A stretch of DNA of 64,000 bases from positions 1-64,000 of the forward strand of contig NZ_MKSQ01000007.1 in assembly GCF_001898115.1 (NCBI RefSeq), read 5' to 3'. Source of the DNA: Allobosea sp. 67-29. Its GTDB lineage: Bacteria; Pseudomonadota; Alphaproteobacteria; Rhizobiales; Beijerinckiaceae. Shown here one piece after another: positions 28,224-37,611 of the stretch. Within the stretch, counting starts at the first letter, position 1, and each line of letters starts with the position of its first letter. The notes beneath the pieces were generated by a model. That model was given only the letters and a program-made list of their open reading frames with translations, was not told the origin of the DNA and ran no database searches. Made by a program: the position numbers and the translations under genes.

Positions 28224-29675
28224 ATGCCGACCGGGAACATTCTCGTAGCCGATGACGACGCCGCGATTCGCACGGTCCTTAACCAGGCTCTGGCGAGGGC
28301 GGGCTACGAGGTCCGCACCACGGGGCAGGCTGCGACGCTCTGGACCTGGGCGGCACAGGGCTTGGGCGACCTGATCATCACCGACGTCGTCATGCCCGAT
28401 GGCAACGCTTTCGACCTGCTGCCGCGGATCAAGCGGGTGCGGCCGGAATTGCCGATCATCGTGATGAGCGCCCAGAACACGTTCATGACCGCGATCAAGG
28501 CCTCGGAGCGCGGCGCCTACGAATACCTGCCCAAGCCTTTCGACCTGAAGGAACTCGTCGCCATCGTCGGCCGGGCCATGTCGCGGCCACGCGGCGATGC
28601 GGCGCGCAGCCAGATGAACGAGGCCGAGGATATCCCGCTGATCGGGCGCTCGCCTGCGATGCAGGACGTCTACCGCGCGCTCGCCCGCCTGATGCCGATC
28701 GATCTGACGGTGATGATCAACGGCGAGTCGGGCACCGGCAAGGAGCTCGTGGCGCGTGCGCTGCACGATTACGGCAAGCGCAAGAACGGGCCGTTCGTCG
28801 CGATCAACATGGCGGCGATCCCGAAGGACCTGATCGAATCGGAATTGTTCGGCCACGAGAAAGGCGCCTTCACCGGCGCGCTGACCCGTTCTTCCGGCCG
28901 CTTCGAGCAGGCGGAAGGCGGCACGCTCTTCCTCGACGAGATCGGCGACATGCCGATGGAGGCGCAGACGAGGCTGCTGCGCGTGCTCCAGCAGGGCGAG
29001 TACACCACGGTCGGCGGCAGAACCCCGATCAAGACCAATGTCCGTATCGTCGCCGCGACCAACAAGGACCTGCGCATCTCGATCGCACAGGGTCTGTTCC
29101 GGGAGGATCTGTTCTTCCGGCTGAACGTGGTGCCGATCCGCCTGCCGCCCTTGCGCGAGCGCGTCGAGGACATCCCGGACCTCGTCCGTCACTTCTTCTC
29201 GCTGGTCGAGAAGGAGGGCCTGCCGCGAAAGCAGGTCGATTCGGAAGCGATGGACGCGATGCGGCGCTATCGTTGGCCCGGCAACGTTCGCGAGCTTGAG
29301 AATCTCGTGCGGCGGCTGGCCGCGCTCTATCCACAGGAAACCATCACGGCGCCGATCGTCGAGGCCGAGCTGCAGCCCGCGACCGCTGCGCCTGGCTTCG
29401 CTGGCCCCGGCGCCGCGCCGGAGCGAGCCGAGACGCTCTCCGGTTCCGTCGAGCGCCATCTGACGCACTATTTCGGCGGCTTTGGTGATAATATTCCGCC
29501 GCCGGGTCTCTATCATCGCATTTTGCGGGAGATCGAGCCGCCGCTGATCGCTGCCGCCCTCGCCGCCACGCGAGGCAATCAGATTCGGGCGGCCGAGCTG
29601 CTCGGACTCAACCGCAACACGCTGCGCAAGAAGATCCGCGAGCTCGACATGCAGGTGGTCCGCACGCCGCGCTGA
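28224..29675 (+). CDS. ntrC: Nitrogen regulation response regulator NtrC (GlnG)
   Basis: Sigma-54 enhancer-binding activator of nitrogen assimilation genes; 483 residues. Receiver domain with phospho-acceptor Asp54 ([10 protein letters not shown]), AAA+ domain with Walker A GESGTGKE, an intact GAFTGA loop ([16 protein letters not shown]) for sigma-54 contact and Walker [10 protein letters not shown], then a Fis-type HTH ([20 protein letters not shown]). It follows ntrB by 15 bases. Confidence 0.96.
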   Translation: MPTGNILVADDDAAIRTVLNQALARAGYEVRTTGQAATLWTWAAQGLGDLIITDVVMPDGNAFDLLPRIKRVRPELPIIVMSAQNTFMTAIKASERGAYEYLPKPFDLKELVAIVGRAMSRPRGDAARSQMNEAEDIPLIGRSPAMQDVYRALARLMPIDLTVMINGESGTGKELVARALHDYGKRKNGPFVAINMAAIPKDLIESELFGHEKGAFTGALTRSSGRFEQAEGGTLFLDEIGDMPMEAQTRLLRVLQQGEYTTVGGRTPIKTNVRIVAATNKDLRISIAQGLFREDLFFRLNVVPIRLPPLRERVEDIPDLVRHFFSLVEKEGLPRKQVDSEAMDAMRRYRWPGNVRELENLVRRLAALYPQETITAPIVEAELQPATAAPGFAGPGAAPERAETLSGSVERHLTHYFGGFGDNIPPPGLYHRILREIEPPLIAAALAATRGNQIRAAELLGLNRNTLRKKIRELDMQVVRTPR

Positions 29676-29785
29676 CGGCGATTTCCATCTTTTCAGCCTG
29701 GCAGCTCGCCTTGAGAATGGCTGCCTTGCCCATGTCATATTTTGACAACACCGTTGCCCCGGCGCATCAGTGACGCCCGCGAGCG

Positions 29786-32104
29786 ATGCCGTTCGCGTGG
29801 CCCGCGCCATCGGAGTTGTCAAATATCGTGTCGGTATCCGTGAGTGACACCAGGATCGTGCCGCGCGCGGAGGAGAAGACGCGCCACGTCTCGGGTTGGA
29901 TCGGCGGAATCATCGTCGTTCTGGCGCTCGTCTCGGCGCTCCTGACCTTCCTCGTGCTTTCCGGCTCGACGCCGATCGCGCCGGTGCACGAAGTCGTCAT
30001 CGGCGTGTTCGTGTTGAATGCGCTGCTGATTCTGGCCCTGATGGTGATCGTCGTCTTCGAGGCGGCGGTGCTGATCCGCGCCCGCAAGGCCGGCGCGGCG
30101 GCGGCCGGTCTGCATGTCCGCATCGTCGGCCTGTTCAGCTTCATCGCCGCCTTGCCCGCCATTCTCGTCGCGGTCATCGCAACGGTGACGATCGAGCGAG
30201 GGCTTGAGCCATGGTTCTCTGACCGGATGCGTGACGCCATCTTCAAGTCGGTCGAGGTGGCCGACGCCTATGCCGCCAGCCAGTGCAAGTCGCTGGGGCG
30301 TGAAATTCGCATACTCGCGGATGACCTGACGCGCGCCAAGCCGGCCTTCGAGGTCGATCGCAAATGGTTCGACAATTTCCTGACGGCCCGGGCGACGGCG
30401 CTGGGCGTCCCCGTGGCGGCGATCATGCAGCCGCCGGACAAGACCATCGCGCGCGCCAATATCGACGTGCTGAAGGACCCGCCCAAGCCTGACAAGGCAG
30501 CCTTCGACGACGCGCAGGCGGCGCCGGACCCGATCTGCGTCATCCCGCGAACCAGCCGGGTCTTCGGCGCCTTGCTGAAACTGCCGGTCTATGACGGCTT
30601 CCTCTACATCGCCCGCGAGGTCGACCCGCTGGCCGTCGAGTTCCCCGCAGTCGCCCGCGGCGCGGCGGTCGAATACCTCTCGATCGACGCCCGCCGGAAG
30701 GGCGTCCAGATCGCCTTCGCCTCGATGTACGGCTTGATCGCCCTGATCCTGCTGCTTTCGGCCATCTGGCTCGGTCTCAGCTTCGCGAACCGGCTGGTGG
30801 CGCCGATCCGGAGGATGATCCACGCGACCGATCAGGTCTCGAGCGGGAATTTCTACGTCCAGGTGCCGATCAAGCGGTCGGAAGGCGATCTCGCCCATCT
30901 CGGGGAAACCTTCAACAAGATGACCGCAGAGTTGCGGCGGCAGCGCGACGGGCTGGTCACGGCCAGCGAGGTCATCGATCGCCGCCGCCGCTTTACCGAG
31001 ACCGTGCTGGCCGGCGTTTCTTCCGGCGTGCTGAGCCTCGACGGCGAGGGCCATATCACCATCATCAACCGCTCGGCCGAGAGCCTGCTCGGCACCGGCG
31101 GCCGGCTGCTGGGCAAGCCGATCGCGGAGATCGCACCAGAGGTGGCGAGCTTTGTCGCGGACGCGCTGCACGGCCGTCAGCGTCATAGCTCGGGCCAGGT
31201 GACCATCTCGCGTGCGGGGCAGGAGCGGGTGGTCAACGTCCGTGCCGTTCACGAAGGCGAGGGCGTCAATGCCGGGCTCGTGGTGACGCTCGACGACATC
31301 ACCGACCTCGTCTCGGCGCAGCGCACCGCGGCCTGGGCGGATGTCGCGCGGCGCATCGCCCACGAGATCAAAAATCCGCTGACGCCGATCCAGCTCTCCG
31401 CCGAGCGCATCAAGCGGCGTTTCGGCAAGGTGATCGTCGAAGGCAAGGATGTCTTCGACCAATGCACCGAAACCATCGTCAGGCAGGTCGAGGACATCCG
31501 GCGCATGGTCGACGAGTTCTCGTCCTTCGCACGGATGCCGAAGCCGGCGCTCTTGCGCGAGGACATCGTCGAGACGGTCCGCCAGATCGTCTTTCTCTGG
31601 CGGGTCGGCAACCCGGAGACGAGGATCGAGGAGAACCTGCCCGCCGAGGTGGTGCCGGCGCGTTTCGACCGTCGCCTGATCTCGCAGGCCTTGACCAACG
31701 TCATCAAGAACGCGACGGAGGCGATCGAGGCGGTGCCGCCCGAGGGGCGTGGGCAGGGCCTGATCGATGTCCAGTTCGCGCGCTGGAGCGACGGCCGGAT
31801 CGTCATCGACGTGACCGACAACGGCAAGGGCTTGCCGGCCGACCAGCGCCAGAAGCTGCTGGAGCCCTACATGACGACGCGCGAGGGCGGGACCGGGCTC
31901 GGCCTTGCCATCGTCGGCAAGATTCTCGAGGACCATGGCGGCGGCATCGAGTTGCTCGATCGCGCCGACGGTTTGCGCGGTGCGCGGATCAGGCTGTGGT
32001 TCCCCGAAAATGGCCCGGAGCAGGAGGCCGACAGCGGCGCGGAGGCCGCCCGTCAGGGCGGCGGCGCCCCCGATGAAGAGATGCAGAATGGGACACGCCT
32101 ATGA
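29786..32104 (+). CDS. ntrY: Sensor histidine kinase NtrY
   Basis: Membrane-bound kinase partner of NtrX; up to 772 residues. Three hydrophobic helices lie in the first 135 residues, a periplasmic domain follows, and a further helix (about 305-325) leads into HAMP (NRLVAPIRRMIHATDQVSSG), PAS, HisKA with [15 protein letters not shown] and an ATPase domain (DNGKGLPAD, GGTGLGLAIV). Alternative start GTG 29828 removes 14 residues. The stop overlaps the ntrX ATG (ATGA). Confidence 0.94.
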   Translation: MPFAWPAPSELSNIVSVSVSDTRIVPRAEEKTRHVSGWIGGIIVVLALVSALLTFLVLSGSTPIAPVHEVVIGVFVLNALLILALMVIVVFEAAVLIRARKAGAAAAGLHVRIVGLFSFIAALPAILVAVIATVTIERGLEPWFSDRMRDAIFKSVEVADAYAASQCKSLGREIRILADDLTRAKPAFEVDRKWFDNFLTARATALGVPVAAIMQPPDKTIARANIDVLKDPPKPDKAAFDDAQAAPDPICVIPRTSRVFGALLKLPVYDGFLYIAREVDPLAVEFPAVARGAAVEYLSIDARRKGVQIAFASMYGLIALILLLSAIWLGLSFANRLVAPIRRMIHATDQVSSGNFYVQVPIKRSEGDLAHLGETFNKMTAELRRQRDGLVTASEVIDRRRRFTETVLAGVSSGVLSLDGEGHITIINRSAESLLGTGGRLLGKPIAEIAPEVASFVADALHGRQRHSSGQVTISRAGQERVVNVRAVHEGEGVNAGLVVTLDDITDLVSAQRTAAWADVARRIAHEIKNPLTPIQLSAERIKRRFGKVIVEGKDVFDQCTETIVRQVEDIRRMVDEFSSFARMPKPALLREDIVETVRQIVFLWRVGNPETRIEENLPAEVVPARFDRRLISQALTNVIKNATEAIEAVPPEGRGQGLIDVQFARWSDGRIVIDVTDNGKGLPADQRQKLLEPYMTTREGGTGLGLAIVGKILEDHGGGIELLDRADGLRGARIRLWFPENGPEQEADSGAEAARQGGGAPDEEMQNGTRL

Positions 32105-33468
32105 GTGCTGACATCCTGGTGGTGGACGACGAGGTCGATATCCGCGATCTGGTCGCCGGCCTTCTCGAAGACGAGGGCTATCGGACCCGCAAGGCCGGCT
32201 CGGCCGATGAGGCGCTGGCCGCGATCGCCGCGCGCCGCCCGAATCTCGTCTTCCTCGACATCTGGCTGCAGGGGAGCCGTCTCGACGGGCTGCAGGTGCT
32301 CGAGCTGATCAAGGAGAGTCATCCCGATCTCGCCGTGGTGATGATCTCGGGCCACGGCAACATCGAGACGGCTGTTTCCGCGATCAAGAGCGGCGCCTAC
32401 GACTTCATCGAAAAGCCGTTCAAGGCGGACCGACTGGTTCTGGTGGCGGAACGGGCACTGGAGGCCTCGCGCTTGCGGCGCGAGGTGCGGGAGCTCAAGA
32501 CCCGGTCGGTCCAGGCCAATCGCATCGTCGGCCGCTCGACCGTCGTCAACCAGCTTCGCCAGACGATCGAACGTGTCGCGCCGACCAATGCGCGCGTCCT
32601 GATCACGGGCGAGCCGGGCTGCGGAAAGGAGCTCGCGGCGCGCACGCTGCACGAGGCGTCCAGCCGTTCGTCGGGGCCCTTCGTCGTCATCAACGCGGCG
32701 ACGATCACGCCCGAGACGATGGAGGAGGAGCTCTTCGGCATCGAGGGTGGCGATGGCCGCACGCGCCGCATCGGCGCACTCGAGGAGGCCCATGGCGGCT
32801 CGCTCTATATCGACGAGATCGGCGACATGCCGCGCGAGACGCAGAATCGCATCCTTCGCGTCCTCGTCGACCAGAACTTCCAGCGCCTCGGCGGCGCGAC
32901 GCGCGTCCATGTCGACGTGCGGATCATCTCGTCGTCGAGCCGCGACCTCGCGCAGCTCATCGCCGACGGGCGCTTTCGCGAGGACCTCTACCACCGTCTC
33001 GGCGTCGTGCCGATCAAGGTGCCGCCGCTCTCGGAGCGACGCGAGGACGTGCCCGAGCTGATCGAGTTCTTCATGGACCAGATCTCGGTCGCGAGTGGAC
33101 TGCCGAAGCGTCGGATCGGATCGGATGCGATGGCGGTGCTGCAATCCCACGAATGGCCGGGCAATGTTCGCGAATTGCGCAACAACGTCGAGCGGCTGAT
33201 GATCCTGACCAAGGGTGATCCCTCTGCCGAGATCACGGTCGAGATGCTGCCGGCCGAGGTTGGCGCGATGGTGCCGACCACGCCCTCCGGCTCGGGTGGC
33301 GAGCGGCTGATGAGCCTGCCGCTGCGCGATGCCCGCGAGATCTTCGAGCGCGAATATCTCATCGCGCAGATCGCGCGGTTCTCGGGCAATATCTCGCGCA
33401 CCGCGGAATTCATCGGCATGGAGCGCTCCGCCTTGCACCGCAAGCTCAAGTCGCTCGGGGTCGGCTGA
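32101..33468 (+). CDS. ntrX: Response regulator NtrX, GAFTGA loop lost
   Basis: Partner of NtrY, linked in alphaproteobacteria to nitrogen, redox and envelope control; 455 residues. Receiver with Asp53 (VFLDIWLQG), AAA+ domain with Walker A GEPGCGKE and Walker B YIDEIGDMP, and a Fis-type HTH at the end (NISRTAEFIGMERSALHRKL). The GAFTGA loop needed for sigma-54 contact is replaced by GGDGRTRRIGALEEA, as in other hyphomicrobial NtrX proteins, so it is probably not a sigma-54 activator. The coding start overlaps the ntrY stop. Confidence 0.94.
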   Translation: MSADILVVDDEVDIRDLVAGLLEDEGYRTRKAGSADEALAAIAARRPNLVFLDIWLQGSRLDGLQVLELIKESHPDLAVVMISGHGNIETAVSAIKSGAYDFIEKPFKADRLVLVAERALEASRLRREVRELKTRSVQANRIVGRSTVVNQLRQTIERVAPTNARVLITGEPGCGKELAARTLHEASSRSSGPFVVINAATITPETMEEELFGIEGGDGRTRRIGALEEAHGGSLYIDEIGDMPRETQNRILRVLVDQNFQRLGGATRVHVDVRIISSSSRDLAQLIADGRFREDLYHRLGVVPIKVPPLSERREDVPELIEFFMDQISVASGLPKRRIGSDAMAVLQSHEWPGNVRELRNNVERLMILTKGDPSAEITVEMLPAEVGAMVPTTPSGSGGERLMSLPLRDAREIFEREYLIAQIARFSGNISRTAEFIGMERSALHRKLKSLGVG

Positions 33469-33590
33469 GGCGTCAGGCGTCGAATGCATGCGCATTTGCG
33501 CGAAACGCAGGTTCGATGCTCAAAAACACGGCTTTGCTGCACTTGCGTTGCGTGGCAAGTCAACGATCTAATGTGATGTCGGTGTCCTGG

Positions 33591-33659
33591 GGCCGATGGG
33601 ATGACCCATCGGCCAGAACGGGACGAATTGGATCGCGGGTACAATCCGATCGGCGATCC
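33591..33659 (+). promoter_or_regulatory. Two strong hairpins in the hfq leader
   Basis: Hairpin one has perfect arms GGCCGATGGG (33591-33600) and CCCATCGGCC (33605-33614) with loop ATGA. Hairpin two has arms GGATCGC (33630) and GCGATCC (33653). Neither is followed by a T-run. They lie 18-87 bases before the hfq ATG and could terminate ntrX transcription inefficiently, stabilise the message, or serve autoregulation by Hfq. Confidence 0.5.
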
Positions 33660-33677
33660 CAACAATAGGGACTACCC

Positions 33678-33926
33678 ATGGCCGCTGAGCGCGCGCAAAA
33701 CCTCCAGGACACTTTCCTCAACCATGTGCGCAAGCAGAAGATTCCGCTGACGATCTTCCTCGTCAACGGCGTCAAGCTGCAGGGCGTCGTCACCTGGTTC
33801 GACAATTTCTGTGTGCTGCTGCGGCGTGACGGCCACTCGCAGCTGGTTTACAAGCACGCCATCTCGACCATCATGCCCGGCCATCCGGTGCAGCTGTTCG
33901 AGCCCGAGGACACGGACAAGAACTGA
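33678..33926 (+). CDS. hfq: RNA chaperone Hfq
   Basis: Sm-like hexameric RNA chaperone that pairs small RNAs with messages; 82 residues, the short alphaproteobacterial form. Sm1 motif ([19 protein letters not shown] and [11 protein letters not shown]) and Sm2 motif [10 protein letters not shown] are complete. It may act on the small RNA predicted at 37268-37351. It sits between ntrX and hflX, its standard place in the order. Confidence 0.97.
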   Translation: MAAERAQNLQDTFLNHVRKQKIPLTIFLVNGVKLQGVVTWFDNFCVLLRRDGHSQLVYKHAISTIMPGHPVQLFEPEDTDKN

Positions 33927-33927
33927 T

Positions 33928-35328
33928 TTGGCGGCAGGTCGCGACAGCGACAAGGAGCGGGCGGCCACGCGCGTCACAGGCGCGAAGCCGCTCGACGAGA
34001 TCGAACGCGAGATCGCGGCGAATACGCGCGCCTATGTCGTGGGCCCGTATCTCCAGAAGCGTGGCGCTGCACAGGACGGCAACCAGCGTTCCTTCGTCGC
34101 GCGCCTGGACGAAGCGGTCGGCCTGGCCGCCGCGATCGACCTCACGGTGGTCGAGGCGGTGCAGGTCATGCTTACGGCCCTGCGGCCGGCGACCTATCTC
34201 GGCAAGGGCAAGGTCGAAGAACTGGCAGAGCGCGTCAAGATCGACGAGATCGGCCTCGTCGTCATGGATTGCGCGCTTTCGCCGGTGCAGCAGCGCAATC
34301 TCGAGAAGGTCTTCGGCTGCAAGGTCATCGACCGGACGGGCCTGATTCTCGAGATCTTCGGTCGGCGCGCACGCACAAAGGAAGGCGCGCTCCAGGTCGA
34401 GCTCGCCCATCTGAACTACCAGAAGAGCCGGCTTGTCAGATCCTGGACCCACCTCGAACGGCAGCGCGGCGGCTTCGGCTTCCTCGGCGGCCCCGGCGAG
34501 ACGCAGATCGAGGCGGACCGGCGCATCATCCAGGAGCGGATGAGCAAGATCGAGCGCGATCTGGAGCAGGTGAAACGTACCCGTTCTCTGCATCGCGCCA
34601 GCCGGAAACGCGTGCCTTATCCGATCGTTGCGCTCGTCGGCTATACCAATGCCGGAAAATCGACCTTGTTCAATCGGTTGACCTCGGCCGAGGTGCTGGC
34701 GCAGGACATGCTGTTTGCCACGCTGGATCCCACGGCCCGCGCGATCAAGCTGCCCCATGGCGCCCGCATCATGCTGTCCGATACCGTCGGCTTCATCTCC
34801 GACCTGCCGACCCAACTCGTCGCCGCCTTCCGCGCCACGCTCGAAGACGCGATCGAGGCCGACGTGCTGTTGCACGTCCGCGACGTCTCGCATGAGGATA
34901 CGCAGGCGCAGGCAGCCGACGTCCAGGCGATCCTGCGCGATCTCGGCATCAATCCCGATGACGGCCAGCGGGTCGTCGAGGTCTGGAACAAGGCTGACCT
35001 TCTCGATGGCGAGGAGCGCGCGCGCCAGCTCGAGGTGGCGGCACATCGGCCCGAGGAGAGCCGGCCCGTGCTGGTCTCGGCCCTCACGGGCGAGGGCATG
35101 GATCGTCTGACCGCCGCTGTCGAAGCCCGCATCGCCCGCAGCCGGCCGGTCTACGCGCTGACGCTGGAAGCCGGCGACGGCAGGTCGCTGGCGTGGCTCC
35201 ATGCCAATGGCGAGATCCTTGGCCGGGAGGATGGTGCCGAGGGCGCACTGGCGCTGACGGTGCGGCTGCCGCTCGAGCGGGAAGGCGCGTTTGGTGCTCG
35301 CTTCCCTGAAGCCCGCCGGCTGTCCTGA
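33928..35328 (+). CDS. hflX: Ribosome-associated GTPase HflX
   Basis: GTPase that splits stalled ribosomes, especially under stress; 466 residues from TTG 33928, one base after the hfq stop. The glycine-rich N-terminal domain contains [21 protein letters not shown], and the G domain shows G1 [10 protein letters not shown]3 [10 protein letters not shown] and G4 NKAD. TTG is chosen because no ATG or GTG fits the family N-terminus ([19 protein letters not shown]). Its stop abuts the convergent mazG stop with no base between them. Confidence 0.93.
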   Translation: MAAGRDSDKERAATRVTGAKPLDEIEREIAANTRAYVVGPYLQKRGAAQDGNQRSFVARLDEAVGLAAAIDLTVVEAVQVMLTALRPATYLGKGKVEELAERVKIDEIGLVVMDCALSPVQQRNLEKVFGCKVIDRTGLILEIFGRRARTKEGALQVELAHLNYQKSRLVRSWTHLERQRGGFGFLGGPGETQIEADRRIIQERMSKIERDLEQVKRTRSLHRASRKRVPYPIVALVGYTNAGKSTLFNRLTSAEVLAQDMLFATLDPTARAIKLPHGARIMLSDTVGFISDLPTQLVAAFRATLEDAIEADVLLHVRDVSHEDTQAQAADVQAILRDLGINPDDGQRVVEVWNKADLLDGEERARQLEVAAHRPEESRPVLVSALTGEGMDRLTAAVEARIARSRPVYALTLEAGDGRSLAWLHANGEILGREDGAEGALALTVRLPLEREGAFGARFPEARRLS

Positions 35329-36168
35329 TCAGGAGTCGGCGGCTTTTTCGGCCTTCTTCACTGCCTGCCAGAGCGCTTCCATCTCCTCGAGAGACGCATC
35401 CGCCGCCGTTCGCCCCTGCATCTCAAGGGCCGCCTCGATGCTCTTGAATCGCCGCTCGAACTTGGTGTTCGCTGCGGCGAGGCATCCTTCCGGGTCGGCA
35501 TCGACGTGCCGGGCGAGATTGGCGATCACGAAGAGCAGATCGCCGATCTCCTCCCGGATTGCGGCCTTGTCTCCGTCGGCGAGGGCCTCGTCGATTTCCT
35601 GGGTTTCCTCGCGGATCTTGTCGAGCACGAGCCGGGCATCGTTCCAGTCGAACCCCACCGTGGAGGCGCGGGCCTGCAGCTTCCAGGCGCGGGTGAGCGC
35701 CGGCAGGCTCGGCGGAACGCCGGCGAGGACGCCGCGCTCCTCCTCTTGGGGCGGCAGATCGGCCGCCGCGCGCGCTGCGGCCTTGTCGGCCTTTTCCTGC
35801 GCCTTGATCCGGTGCCAGAGAGCCTTGACCTCGGCCGGCGACAGGTCGCGCGCGTCGCCGAACACGTGCGGGTGGCGTCGGATCAGCTTGCCGGTGATCG
35901 CCTCGACGACATCGGGAAAGGCGAAAGCGCCTTCCTCCTCGGCCATCCGGGCATGGAAGACGACCTGGAGAAGCAGGTCGCCCAGCTCGTCCTTGAGATC
36001 GAGCTTGTCGCCGCGCGCGATGGCGTCGGCAACCTCATAGGCTTCCTCGACCGTATAGGGCGCCACCGAGGCGAAATCCTGTTCCAGATCCCAGGGACAG
36101 CCGGTTCCCGGCGTGCGCAGGGCCGCCATGATCTCGATCAGCCGGGCGATATCGCGGGAAGGCTTCAA
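35329..36168 (-). CDS. mazG: Nucleoside triphosphate pyrophosphohydrolase MazG
   Basis: Two-domain all-alpha NTP pyrophosphatase that hydrolyses non-canonical or excess NTPs; 279 residues. Each MazG repeat shows the metal-binding pattern: TVEEAYEVADAI with KDELGDLLLQVVFH in the first and EIGDLLFVIANLARH in the second. GCPWDLEQ near the N-terminus is the conserved entry motif. It is convergent with hflX and divergent from arfB. Confidence 0.95.
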   Translation of the reverse strand: MKPSRDIARLIEIMAALRTPGTGCPWDLEQDFASVAPYTVEEAYEVADAIARGDKLDLKDELGDLLLQVVFHARMAEEEGAFAFPDVVEAITGKLIRRHPHVFGDARDLSPAEVKALWHRIKAQEKADKAAARAAADLPPQEEERGVLAGVPPSLPALTRAWKLQARASTVGFDWNDARLVLDKIREETQEIDEALADGDKAAIREEIGDLLFVIANLARHVDADPEGCLAAANTKFERRFKSIEAALEMQGRTAADASLEEMEALWQAVKKAEKAADS

Positions 36169-36219
36169 GGCTCACTCGTCTCCGCTGCAACTTGTGCCGA
36201 ACTGCAGTAGCCTCGTTCC

Positions 36220-36639
36220 ATGATTCAGGTCACCCCGTCCATCGCCATCGACGAGAGCGAGATCGAGGAAAGCTTCGTGCGCGCCTCCGGTCCCGGCGGC
36301 CAGAATGTCAACAAGGTGTCCAGCGCGGTGCAGATCCGCTTCGATGCGCGCCGCTCGCCCTCGCTGCCGAACGACGTCGCGCTCCGGCTGATGAAGCTCG
36401 CAGGCAGCCGGCTGACGCAGGATGGGGTCATCGTCATCGTCGCGCAGGCGCAACGCAGCCAGAAGCGCAATCGCGAGGAGGCCGTCGAGAGACTGCTGGA
36501 ACTGATCAGGGCCGCCGCCATCCGTCCTCAGGTCCGGCGCGCGACGAAGCCGACCAAGGCCTCGAAGGAACGCCGCCTCGCTTCGAAGGAGCGGCGCTCC
36601 GGCGTCAAGGCCGGCCGGTCGAAGCCGGTCGCGGATTAG
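36220..36639 (+). CDS. arfB: Alternative ribosome-rescue factor ArfB (YaeJ)
   Basis: Peptidyl-tRNA hydrolase that frees ribosomes stalled without a stop codon; 139 residues. The release-factor GGQ motif lies in RASGPGGQNVNKVSSAVQ near residue 27, and the C-terminal 40 residues are a basic tail (KASKERRLASKERR, KAGRSK) that enters the empty mRNA channel. The codon-recognition domain of full release factors is absent, as expected. recX starts two bases after the stop. Confidence 0.94.
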   Translation: MIQVTPSIAIDESEIEESFVRASGPGGQNVNKVSSAVQIRFDARRSPSLPNDVALRLMKLAGSRLTQDGVIVIVAQAQRSQKRNREEAVERLLELIRAAAIRPQVRRATKPTKASKERRLASKERRSGVKAGRSKPVAD

Positions 36640-36640
36640 G

Positions 36641-37219
36641 ATGCGCGGCAGCGAATCCAAACCAGGCGAGCAGGGCGCGCGCAGGGCCCGTGCGCCGCGA
36701 CGGATCACGGCGCTCTATCTGCGCCGGGCTGCGCTGCACTATCTCGAACGTTATGCCGCGCCGGCCGCGCAACTGCGCAGGGTCCTAGCCAGAAAGATCG
36801 CGGTCAGTTGCCGCCATCACGGAGAAGATCCTGCGATCCACGGACCGCTGCTCGATGAAGTGGTCGCGCATTGCGTGGCGCTGCAGCTTGTCGATGACCG
36901 GCGCTTTGCCGAGGCGCGCGCCGCCAGCCTGCGCCGCAAGGGGCTTTCCAGCCGGGCCGTGGCCGGGCGACTGGCGGCGAAAGGAATCGGGCGCGAATTG
37001 GTTGCCGAGCTGGCGACGGGCGGCGAGGGTTCCGAGCACGCCGCCGCACGGGTCGCTGTCCGTCGCAAGCGCCTGGGGCGCTGGCGTCGACCGGGAGAGG
37101 GACAGGACGAGCGCGCCCTGCGGCAGCGCGATCTCGCGGCGTTGGCGAGGCTCGGATTCGGATTTGCCGTGGCCCAGGCCGTGCTCGACGAGGAGGCCGA
37201 TCCGGAAGAGCTGGATTGA
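36641..37219 (+). CDS. recX: RecX family regulator of RecA
   Basis: A 192-residue RecX-type protein, which would cap or inhibit RecA filaments. The helical repeats are recognisable: LRRAALHYLERYAAPAAQLRRVLARKI at the start, LVDDRRFAEARAASLRRKGLSSRAVAGRLAAKGI in the middle, and LARLGFGFAVAQAVL at the end. It is two bases after arfB and probably co-transcribed, away from recA. The family is divergent, so the call rests on the repeat pattern. Confidence 0.82.
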   Translation: MRGSESKPGEQGARRARAPRRITALYLRRAALHYLERYAAPAAQLRRVLARKIAVSCRHHGEDPAIHGPLLDEVVAHCVALQLVDDRRFAEARAASLRRKGLSSRAVAGRLAAKGIGRELVAELATGGEGSEHAAARVAVRRKRLGRWRRPGEGQDERALRQRDLAALARLGFGFAVAQAVLDEEADPEELD

Positions 37220-37267
37220 AATGTCTTCGGAGTTCGCAGGCTTTCGCGCGGGCGGTCAAACGGGGCA

Positions 37268-37351
37268 AAAGAAAAAGGGCCGCGCGAAGCGCAGCCCAAG
37301 TCTAGGGAGGAAACGCCCAAGGAGGGCGACGCAACATCTCTGCTGCGCTGC
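37268..37351 (-). ncRNA. mmgR/suhB-family (alpha-r8) small RNA
   Basis: A trans-acting-type small RNA of about 84 bases. It has a 5' segment, a first hairpin with arms GCCC/GGGC around TCCTT, an exposed single-stranded UUUCCUCCC stretch able to pair with Shine-Dalgarno sequences, and a terminator hairpin GGGCTGCGCTTCGCGCGGCCC followed by TTTTTCTTTT on the minus strand. This layout, with CCUCC in the unpaired linker, matches the suhB/mmgR family (alpha-r8) widespread in Hyphomicrobiales, where MmgR acts with Hfq in carbon and nitrogen balance. The ends are inferred from the promoter and T-run. Confidence 0.8.
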
Positions 37352-37357
37352 ACTGTA

Positions 37358-37385
37358 GATAGGGCGGCAATCGATTGCCCGCAAG
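37358..37385 (-). promoter_or_regulatory. Promoter of the small RNA
   Basis: On the minus strand TTGCGG (37385-37380) and CTATCT (37363-37358) are separated by 16 bases, fitting alphaproteobacterial housekeeping promoters. The predicted start near 37351 gives an RNA of the family's usual size. Confidence 0.55.
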
Positions 37386-37611
37386 GGCAAAAGGTTAGCA
37401 AGGCTGACTTAATTTCCACCTGAGAAATATCACTGCAGAATCAAGTGCTTGATACCGTTTTTCAAGCGTTCTGCCTGTTTTGTGAGCGACCGTTGCGGTC
37501 ACCTCAAAATCGCGATCTTCGGCGTTTGCGCCGCCGCCGCCGAAAGCGATAGCAAAAATCGCGGCGTCAGCACGGCCGCAGCAGCACGCCGCGGCCGTGA
37601 CGTCCGAGCGA

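Noticed and set aside
36641..36700. Possibility that recX is a shadow frame because it is arginine-rich
   Set aside because: The RecX helical repeat pattern, two-base spacing after arfB and codon use support a real gene.
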